Origin: BQJD01 sp964350265
GTDB lineage: Bacteria; Pseudomonadota; Gammaproteobacteria; Arenicellales; CAJQKF01
Direction: 5' to 3'
DNA: 64,000 nucleotides
Assembly (NCBI GenBank): GCA_964350265.1
Contig: CAYGJZ010000002.1
Span: 49,302-113,301, forward strand
Below, in pieces: positions 58,355-64,000 of the stretch (position 1 is its first letter; the number at the start of each line of letters is the position of its first letter). The translations under genes and the position numbers were made by a program. The notes below the pieces were generated by a model that saw only the letters and a list, made by a program, of their open reading frames with translations, was not told the origin of the DNA and ran no database searches.

Positions 58355-59245
58355 ATGAAAATCGGATTCGCCGGCTTGGGACTGATGGGCCTGCCGATGG
58401 CACGTCGACTGCTCGACGCCGGTCATGAACTGCTGCTGGTCAGTGGCAACGAGCAATCCGTGCAGGCACTGGCCGGCGATGCCGCACGTCCGTTCGCGAG
58501 CGTGGTCGAAGCGGCGGAAGAGGCCGATGTCTTCTGTGCCTGCCGGGTCACCGCGGAGCACTCGGAGGCGGTGTTCCTCGGTGATCACGGCGTTGCCGCA
58601 GCCAGCACTCCGCCTGGCCTTTGCATCGATTTCGCGACCATCAACCCGGTGCACAGTCGATCCATCGGACACGCACTTGCCGAACAGGGTATCGACTACA
58701 TCGACGCCCCGGTCAGCGGTGGCCCTGGTGGTGCCGTGGAGGGGACTTTGAGCATCATCGCCGGTGGTGGCGACGATGCCATGGCCCGGGCCATGCCGCT
58801 GTTCCAGGTGCTCGGCCGCAAGGTCCATCATGTCGGCGACGTGGGCGCCGGGGTGACGGCGAAGTTGTGCAACAACATGATTTCCATTACCACCCACGCG
58901 CTGGTGGCGGAGGCCATGGTGCTGGGTGTCAAGTCCGGCGTCGATGCGCGAGCGCTGTACGAGGTGCTGGCCGGCAGCTCCGCCTACAGCAGGACCCTGG
59001 AGCGGGTGGTGCCCACGCACTTCCTGGCCCGCGATTTCGAGGCCCGGGCGACCATGGAGACCATCATCAAGGACCTCGCCAGCGCCATCGAGCTGGGCGC
59101 GGCGGAAGGCGTGGAGTTGCGTCTTGCCGATACCGCGATGAGCTGGTTTCGCCAGGGCGCCGACGACGGTCACCGGCTGGACGACATCGCCTCGGTGATC
59201 CTGGCCATGGAGCGCTCCGCCGGTGTCAAGGTGGGCCCGGCCTGA
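58355..59245 (+). CDS. 3-hydroxyisobutyrate dehydrogenase-family oxidoreductase
   Basis: This 296-residue beta-hydroxyacid dehydrogenase has the Rossmann motif GFAGLGLMGLPMARRLLDAGH, the substrate loop DAPVSGGPGGAVEGTL, the catalytic lysine in AGVTAKLCNNM and the C-terminal helical domain ending KDLASAIELGAAEG. It oxidises 3-hydroxy acids such as 3-hydroxyisobutyrate, tartronate semialdehyde or related compounds with NAD(P). GGAGGGTAGC precedes ATG. It starts the + strand cluster with the P450 and may share a transcript with it (48-bp gap). Confidence 0.93.
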   Translation: MKIGFAGLGLMGLPMARRLLDAGHELLLVSGNEQSVQALAGDAARPFASVVEAAEEADVFCACRVTAEHSEAVFLGDHGVAAASTPPGLCIDFATINPVHSRSIGHALAEQGIDYIDAPVSGGPGGAVEGTLSIIAGGGDDAMARAMPLFQVLGRKVHHVGDVGAGVTAKLCNNMISITTHALVAEAMVLGVKSGVDARALYEVLAGSSAYSRTLERVVPTHFLARDFEARATMETIIKDLASAIELGAAEGVELRLADTAMSWFRQGADDGHRLDDIASVILAMERSAGVKVGPA

Positions 59246-59293
59246 ACCGGTCGCAGCCATTCAATTTCTTACGATGTACAACGCAGGATAAGC

Positions 59294-60526
59294 ATGTCAG
59301 AGCAGAGCAAGTGTCCATTCACCGGGGGCGGTGAACCGCCGTTGTTTCCGTTTCGTCGCGAACGCCAGTTCGAGTTGCCGGAAGAGTATGCCGCCGCGCG
59401 CGAGCGTTGCCCGGTGGCGCCGGTACGCTTGTGGAATGGCCAGCGGGCCTGGCTGCTGACTCGCTACGAGCACTACCGCGAGGTCTTGCACGACCCCCGT
59501 TTCAGCGGCGAGTTCGCGCGCGAGGATTTTCCCACCGTGACCGAGGCAAGACGGGCCATCGACAAGCTGGAGAAGGCCTTCGTGGGTATGGACAACCCGC
59601 GTCATGACCATTTCCGTCGCATGGTCACACGCGAGTTCACCGCCCGCCGCATCAACGCCATGCGACCGGAGATCGAGCGACTCACCGACCAGTTGCTCGA
59701 TGCCATGGAGGCCAAGGGTTCGCCGGCCGATCTCGTCGCCGACCTCGCCGTCGAACTCCCCGCACTGGTGATGTGCGATCTGTTCGGCTCGCCGTACGAG
59801 GATCACACCTATATCATGAAGTGCGCCGCGGGCCGTCACGGCTTGTCGCAGTCCGCCGAGGAAGCCGCGAAGTCCGCGAACGACCTTGTCGCCTACTGTC
59901 GCCAGCTGATCGACGAGAAGGAACGCAACCCCGGAGATGACATGCTGACGAGGGTCATCCAGGAGCACGTGGTGCCTGGCAACCTGGGACGTGACGAGCT
60001 GGCCGACATGTGCTCGATGATCCTGCGCGCGGGACATGATACGACAACCAACATGATTGGTCTGGGCACCTTGCTGCTGCTCGAGAACCCGGATCAGCTC
60101 GAGAAGCTGAAAGCCGACATGTCGTTGCTGCCCTCGGCCATCGAGGAAATGCTCCGCTACCTGTCGCCGGTGCAGTTCGCCCCGCGCAGGGTGGCGTTGG
60201 AGGATGTCGAGATCGCCGGCGTGCAGATCGCAAGGGGTGACGGCGTGTTCGCGGTGTCGGCGTCGGCCAACCGCGACGAGGCACAGTTCGCCGAAGCCGA
60301 TCGCTTCGACATTACCCGGGACGCACGTCACCACGTGACCTTCGGCCACGGCATTCATCGCTGTCTCGGACAGGGTCTTGCGCGGCTGGAACTGGACGTG
60401 GTCTTTCGCAAGCTGTTCGTGATGTTCCCTGATCTGCGCCTGGCCGACGACGTGACCTCGCTGCCGTTCAAGTACGATTCGCAGATCTACGGTCTGTACC
60501 GCCTCCCGGTGGCCTGGGGGCGTTGA
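59294..60526 (+). CDS. Soluble class-I cytochrome P450
   Basis: This 410-residue bacterial P450 has I-helix oxygen motif ILRAGHDTTTN, K-helix ExxR in IEEMLRYLSP, and the heme loop VTFGHGIHRCLGQGLARLEL with the axial cysteine. MDNPRHDHFRRMVTREF is the C-helix region. No membrane anchor. Class-I enzymes take electrons from a small ferredoxin, and a P450-type three-cysteine ferredoxin is encoded 1.9 kb downstream on the other strand. GCAGGATAAGC precedes ATG. Neighbouring bicupin, FAH hydrolase and OYE suggest hydroxylation in a ring- or terpenoid-type degradation route. Confidence 0.95.
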   Translation: MSEQSKCPFTGGGEPPLFPFRRERQFELPEEYAAARERCPVAPVRLWNGQRAWLLTRYEHYREVLHDPRFSGEFAREDFPTVTEARRAIDKLEKAFVGMDNPRHDHFRRMVTREFTARRINAMRPEIERLTDQLLDAMEAKGSPADLVADLAVELPALVMCDLFGSPYEDHTYIMKCAAGRHGLSQSAEEAAKSANDLVAYCRQLIDEKERNPGDDMLTRVIQEHVVPGNLGRDELADMCSMILRAGHDTTTNMIGLGTLLLLENPDQLEKLKADMSLLPSAIEEMLRYLSPVQFAPRRVALEDVEIAGVQIARGDGVFAVSASANRDEAQFAEADRFDITRDARHHVTFGHGIHRCLGQGLARLELDVVFRKLFVMFPDLRLADDVTSLPFKYDSQIYGLYRLPVAWGR

Positions 60527-60583
60527 ACCAACCGCTTTTCCGGGGTATGGCCTGCCCCGACTATCGATGAGGAGAACACGACC

Positions 60584-61453
60584 ATGAGCATTCCCGGTCC
60601 AACCGGCGTCCGCGAGGCGGACCTGCCCTGGGTAGATATCGGCGTCCGGCCAGGATACAACCAGCGTTACCAGGGCTTCTTCGACAAGGATCGTCAAATC
60701 GGTGCCCGTATCGGCAGCCTGTACGCCGAGCCGTACTACCACTCTCCCCGGCATCGGCATACCTTCCAGCAGGTGCGCTACGTGCTCTCCGGAAAAATGA
60801 AGTACGGCCACGAGGTCTACGAGCCGGGTGACTGCCTGTACATTCCCGAAGGCGCGTACTACGGCCCGATCAAGCCGGTGGATACCGGCGAGCAACTGCA
60901 CTTCGCCGACATCCAGTTCGAAGGCCCCTCCGGCATACCCTACCCGGATCCCGACGACGTGGTCGACGCGCAGCGCGACCTGGCGAAGACGGGAACGTTC
61001 GAGGAAGGCGTGTACACCTTTGCCAGTGGCCGCAAGCGGGATGCCTACGAGGCCATTCTCGAGCGCATTACCGGGGAGAAGATCAAGTATCCCAAGCCAC
61101 GATTGAACAGCTACGTGGTGCTTCGTTCAGCCGGCTTCCCATGGCGCGAGTGGCCCGCCGCCGAGGGCGTTTCGGTCAAGGACCTGGCCTACTTTTTTGA
61201 AACCGGTCCGAACATCAAGATGGTGCGCATCGCCGCCGGAGCCGAGTTGCCCGCGTCCACTCCGGTGGGACACCGCGCGGTGTTCCTGGTGGAGGGCAAC
61301 CTCGCCTTCGATGGCGGGTCCTTCGACAAGCTGTCCTACTTCATCCTGCCAAGCGGCGAGCAGTACAGGCCCATGCAGGCAGAATCGGAGGCCACCTTGC
61401 TGATGATCGGTTGGAGCACGCTGGGTGAACGCGTGCCGCTGGACCTGTTCTAG
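60584..61453 (+). CDS. Bicupin-domain protein
   Basis: This 289-residue protein has two cupin modules. The first (about 40-130) has SPRHRHTFQQVRYVLSG and DCLYIPEGAYYGP, retaining an HxH pair. The second (about 205-285) has AGAELPASTPVGHRAVFLVEG and LPSGEQYRPMQA, with fewer metal residues. Gentisate-type and other ring-cleaving dioxygenases share this layout, but the second site looks degenerate. GATGAGGAGAACACGACC precedes ATG. It is co-transcribed with the P450 and the FAH-family gene; a metabolic enzyme is more likely than a sensor. Confidence 0.85.
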   Translation: MSIPGPTGVREADLPWVDIGVRPGYNQRYQGFFDKDRQIGARIGSLYAEPYYHSPRHRHTFQQVRYVLSGKMKYGHEVYEPGDCLYIPEGAYYGPIKPVDTGEQLHFADIQFEGPSGIPYPDPDDVVDAQRDLAKTGTFEEGVYTFASGRKRDAYEAILERITGEKIKYPKPRLNSYVVLRSAGFPWREWPAAEGVSVKDLAYFFETGPNIKMVRIAAGAELPASTPVGHRAVFLVEGNLAFDGGSFDKLSYFILPSGEQYRPMQAESEATLLMIGWSTLGERVPLDLF

Positions 61454-61463
61454 TTTCGTCGCC

Positions 61464-62396
61464 GTGAGAATCGCGAACCTGTGCCACGTTGACGATGGCC
61501 GGCGCATGCTGGCCTTCGTCGACAACGAAGAAAGGTTGCTGCCCGTCGCCGACGTGTCCGTGGCGCTGGGGCGCAGACTCCCGGATGCCTGCATGGATGC
61601 CGACAGCTGCCGCTGGCTGGATCACGAGGTGCTGGCCGAGTTGCGGGCCCTGGATGCCGAGCGTGACTCGTTGCAACTGGTGCCCCTGGATCGCGCAGGG
61701 TGGCGCCTCGGCCCGCCGGTGGCGCGGCCGGGGAAGATCATCGCGGTGGGGCGCAACTACCTCGACCATGTGCGCGAAGGCCAGGAGATCTGGGCGCGCA
61801 GGGGGCGCAAGGTGGAGATGCCCAGCTTTCCGGCTGCTTTCGCCAAGTTTCCCTCCAGCCTGGTCGGGGCGGGCGACGAGATCCGCATTCCGGAAGGCAT
61901 CGACGACGTCGACTACGAGATCGAGCTGGCGGTGGTGATCGGTCGGGCGGCGGTGGCGGTTGGCGTCGACGAGGCGTTGTCCTGCGTCGCCGGCTACATG
62001 ATCTGCAACGACGTGGCCGCGCGCGGTATCCAGCGCAAGGAAATGGAGGCGCAGATTGGTATTACCCTGGCGAAGAACTTCCCGACCTTTGCGCCGATGG
62101 GGCCGTGGTTGACCAGCGCCGATGAAATCGCCGATCCGCAGCGACTCGCGCTGTGTCTCGAGGTGGATGGCGAGGCGCGCCAGACGGCGAATACCGCGGA
62201 CATGATGTTCCCGGTTGCCGAGCTGGTTGCCTACTGGTCGCGTACCGGGCTCGAGGTGGGCGATATCCTCATCACCGGCACACCGTCGGGCGTGGCCCTG
62301 GCCCGGGATGAGCCCGAGCAGTACTACCTGCGGCGTGGCCAGGAAGTGGTGGCGCGTATCGCCGGCCTCGGCGAACTGCGAAACCCCGTCGTCTAG
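61464..62396 (+). CDS. Fumarylacetoacetate hydrolase (FAH)-family protein
   Basis: This 310-residue protein has the FAH fold. KIIAVGRNYLDHVREGQE opens the catalytic domain, and the metal acids lie in DDVDYEIELAVVIGRA, followed by AGYMICNDVAARGIQ, FPTFAPMGPWL and ILITGTPSGVALARD. The family hydrolyses or decarboxylates 2-keto acids at the end of aromatic meta-cleavage routes. Start is GTG, 11 bp after the bicupin stop. With P450 and cupin it forms a plausible hydroxylation, cleavage and hydrolysis set. Confidence 0.93.
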   Translation: MRIANLCHVDDGRRMLAFVDNEERLLPVADVSVALGRRLPDACMDADSCRWLDHEVLAELRALDAERDSLQLVPLDRAGWRLGPPVARPGKIIAVGRNYLDHVREGQEIWARRGRKVEMPSFPAAFAKFPSSLVGAGDEIRIPEGIDDVDYEIELAVVIGRAAVAVGVDEALSCVAGYMICNDVAARGIQRKEMEAQIGITLAKNFPTFAPMGPWLTSADEIADPQRLALCLEVDGEARQTANTADMMFPVAELVAYWSRTGLEVGDILITGTPSGVALARDEPEQYYLRRGQEVVARIAGLGELRNPVV

Positions 62397-62456
62397 GCCG
62401 TGCAGGGCGCGCGGCCGGGAAGCCCGCGGAAGAGGCGACGCAGTCGCCCCTGGCGG

Positions 62457-62684
62457 CTACTCCTCGACGTCCTCGACGTGGATGGCGAGCGCCGGGCAGA
62501 AGCGGGCCGCGTCGCGCACTGCGTCGTTCAACGACTCGTCCGGGCGATCGGTCAGCAGCACCACGATGCCGTCTTCCTCGCGCTGGTCGAAGACTTCGGG
62601 AACGGCAAAGGCACATTCTCCGCCGGCAATGCATTTTTCCTGGTCAACGGATACTTTCAGCCGGGTCATGGGATGCGTGTCCAA
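62457..62684 (-). CDS. P450-type [3Fe-4S] ferredoxin
   Basis: This ferredoxin of at most 75 residues has CIAGGECAFAVPEVF near the start and RFCPALAIHVED at the end. Counting from the TTG start, the cysteines are Cys18, Cys24 and Cys63 (Cx5C...CP), the three-cysteine pattern of [3Fe-4S] ferredoxins that serve actinobacterial and proteobacterial P450s. Start may be TTG at 62684, 6-7 nt after GGA, or the ATG five codons later. It is probably the electron donor of the P450 at 59294-60526 despite lying on the opposite strand. It follows an SDR gene on its own strand. Confidence 0.92.
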   Translation of the reverse strand: MDTHPMTRLKVSVDQEKCIAGGECAFAVPEVFDQREEDGIVVLLTDRPDESLNDAVRDAARFCPALAIHVEDVEE

Positions 62685-62714
62685 TGGGTTTCCAGTTTCA
62701 ACATGTCCCGTATT

Positions 62715-63455
62715 CTACCAGTCACCGTTGGCCAGTACGCCGCCGTCCACCACCAGTGTCTGGCCGGTAATGTAGCTGGCACGCTGCGAGGCCAGGAAGG
62801 CCACCGCCGCGGCGACTTCACGGGCCTCGCCGAACCGTCGCAGCGGGATGCCGCGGGTCAGGCTGTCCGGGTCGACGCGACCGGCGGCGATGTTTTCCTG
62901 CACCATGCGGGTGTTGATGATGCCCGGCACCACCGCGTTGACGCGAATGCCGTCAGCCGCCCATTCCACGCAGAGCGTGCGTGTCATGGCCTCGATACCG
63001 GCCTTGGCGGCGGCGTAGGGCGCCCGGCGCGGCCGGCCAAGCCGGGCACCGATGGAGGAGAAGTTGACCACCGCGCCACGGCTTTGCGCCAGCATCGGAT
63101 GAAAGGCCCGGCAGGCGCGCAGCACCCCGCCAAGGTGGATGTCGAACAGGCTGTTCCAGGTTTCGTCCTCGAGTTCCACGACCGCGCCGTGACGGTTGAA
63201 GCCGGCGGCATTGACCAGCGCATCGACCCGGCCATGCGCATCGGCCAGCGTGGTCGCCAACTGGTTGACCGAGTCGCTGTTGCCGATGTCCACCGAGTGG
63301 CAGGGCAGGGTGGTGTCGCCCTCGGCCGGTGGGTCGCGGTCGGCGAGCTGCACCTGCCAGCCCTGTTCGGCAAGCTCGGTTGCGGTGGCGAGTCCGATGC
63401 CGCGTGCGCCGCCGATGATGACGGCGACCGGCTGCGGCGTGTTCGAAGGGGGCAT
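62715..63455 (-). CDS. SDR-family oxidoreductase
   Basis: This 246-residue SDR has IIGGARGIGLATA, NAAG (VNAAGFNRHG) and the catalytic SIGARLGRPRRAPYAAAKAG. It ends GQTLVVDGGVLANGDW. The start MPPSNTPQPVAV matches family length. The ferredoxin gene follows after 30 bp on the same strand, so the two are probably co-transcribed. An alcohol produced by the P450 could be its substrate. Confidence 0.91.
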   Translation of the reverse strand: MPPSNTPQPVAVIIGGARGIGLATATELAEQGWQVQLADRDPPAEGDTTLPCHSVDIGNSDSVNQLATTLADAHGRVDALVNAAGFNRHGAVVELEDETWNSLFDIHLGGVLRACRAFHPMLAQSRGAVVNFSSIGARLGRPRRAPYAAAKAGIEAMTRTLCVEWAADGIRVNAVVPGIINTRMVQENIAAGRVDPDSLTRGIPLRRFGEAREVAAAVAFLASQRASYITGQTLVVDGGVLANGDW

Positions 63456-63564
63456 GGATCCTCGATGTTGCGGGTCGCGCAACGTTGTTTGGCAAAGGTG
63501 CATTATACGGTGTGCCGTTCGTTCGATGACTTCGCGGTACGTTCGTGCGCGATCGGAGCCTGCC

Positions 63565-64000
63565 GTGCCTGGTGAATGGCTTGCCCGGCTTTCCGGCCTG
63601 GCGTGGACGCTGGCACTGGCCTTTGCCGGCGGCTGGGTGTGTGCGCGCCTGGGCGTGCCGGCGCCGTGGCTGCTGGGTTCGCTGGTGGGCACCTGGGCCG
63701 GCGGGCTGGCGATGCGCCGGGTGCGCCTGCGCCTGGGCATACCGCGCCAGGTTCACGTGCCGGTGGTGCTGGGACTCGGCGTGATGATCGGTGCGATGTT
63801 CACCCCGGAGACACTGGCCGCTGCCGGACGCTTCATGGGCAGTATCTCGGTGCTGCTCGGCGCCACGGTGGTGGCGACGGCGGCGGGCTTCGTCTACCTG
63901 ACCCGGGTGCGTGGCTACGAGCCGCGCATGGCCATGCTGTGCAGTCTGCCGGGCGGGCAGGCGGAACTGGTGCTGCTCAGCCGCGAGTTGATGGACAACA
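63565..64000 (+). CDS. AbrB-family membrane protein, N-terminal part
   Basis: The frame begins at GTG 6-7 nt after GGAG and runs off the window after 145 codons. Several hydrophobic helices are visible, with VPAPWLLGSLVGTWAGGLAMRR-like and VPVVLGLGVMIGAMFTPETL segments, followed by MLCSLPGGQAELVLLSREL. This pattern is that of the AbrB-duplication family of integral membrane proteins (Pfam AbrB, formerly mislabelled ammonia monooxygenase), a putative transporter or regulator group. It diverges from the SDR gene. Confidence 0.85.
   Translation, partial: MPGEWLARLSGLAWTLALAFAGGWVCARLGVPAPWLLGSLVGTWAGGLAMRRVRLRLGIPRQVHVPVVLGLGVMIGAMFTPETLAAAGRFMGSISVLLGATVVATAAGFVYLTRVRGYEPRMAMLCSLPGGQAELVLLSRELMDN

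Noticed and set aside
1..64000. Mobile elements, integrases, CRISPR arrays, tRNA or rRNA genes
   Set aside because: I searched by eye for transposase motifs, terminal inverted repeats, regularly spaced repeats and tRNA T-arm sequences and saw none I could support.

Overview
The window is 64 kb of GC-rich, densely packed chromosomal DNA from what looks like a heterotrophic, probably aerobic member of the Pseudomonadota. That assignment is inferred from the gene families (TRAP and ABC uptake systems, GntR regulators, P450, acyl-CoA dehydrogenase and CoA-ligase modules) and from Shine-Dalgarno-led, ATGA/TTGA-coupled operons. No rRNA, tRNA, CRISPR array, insertion sequence, phage gene or replication gene was seen. 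I count 61 protein-coding genes, the first and last cut by the window edges. Almost all are catabolic enzymes, importers or local regulators, so this is an accessory catabolic region rather than core genome.

Layout. (1) 1-2781: end of a PaaK-type CoA ligase, an atypical SDR and an amidohydrolase on the + strand, facing an AcuI-type reductase. (2) 4.2-12.5 kb: cupin, iron-type ABC importer (ATPase, binding protein, fused permease) and flavin reductase, then a luciferase-like monooxygenase and an amidohydrolase, with a divergent VOC protein. (3) 12.5-15.8 kb: a GntR/FCD regulator divergent from a 733-residue fusion of a thiol-dioxygenase-like cupin with four rhodanese domains. The exact palindrome TAACATGTTA occurs four times in this part, always between genes, and joins blocks 2 and 3 into a likely regulon. 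(4) 16.0-25.6 kb: a lone glycosyltransferase-like gene, an M20 carbamoylase-type amidohydrolase, a complete Dpp/Opp-type ABC transporter whose DppC carries a large insertion, and a DUF2817 peptidase. (5) 25.7-27.6 kb: a GntR/UTRA regulator and a diiron ferritin-like protein diverging around a perfect 24-bp palindrome.

(6) 27.7-36.7 kb, - strand: a GntR regulator followed by a gamma-glutamyltransferase-like enzyme, a fused TRAP permease, TRAP binding protein, small unknown protein, aldehyde dehydrogenase, iron alcohol dehydrogenase and RidA-like protein, with an operator on the promoter. This reads as import, deconjugation and alcohol/aldehyde oxidation of one amine-bearing substrate. (7) 36.7-41.9 kb, +: acyl-CoA synthetase, SDR, acyl-CoA dehydrogenase, APH-type kinase and a DUF6285-like protein. 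(8) 41.9-48.8 kb, -: dienelactone hydrolase, a BtuCD/FecCD-type ABC transporter with two different binding proteins (BtuF/FecB-type and ModA-type), a ThuA-like protein, an SDR and a second thiol-dioxygenase-type cupin. (9) 49.0-52.7 kb: amidohydrolase, SDR, TIM-barrel isomerase-like protein, TauD-type dioxygenase. (10) 53.0-57.2 kb: NMT1/SsuA-type ABC importer with a fused double permease, and an EthD-like protein. (11) 57.2-63.5 kb: old-yellow-enzyme reductase, 3-hydroxyisobutyrate-dehydrogenase-like protein, P450, bicupin, FAH-family hydrolase, three-cysteine ferredoxin, SDR. (12) Start of an AbrB-type membrane protein.

The repeated design is a substrate importer plus a few oxidoreductases and hydrolases under a local GntR-type switch. 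Five binding-protein-dependent import systems lie within 50 kb. Substrates cannot be named from sequence alone. Gene starts were chosen from ribosome-binding sites, overlaps and family length, and several are non-ATG.
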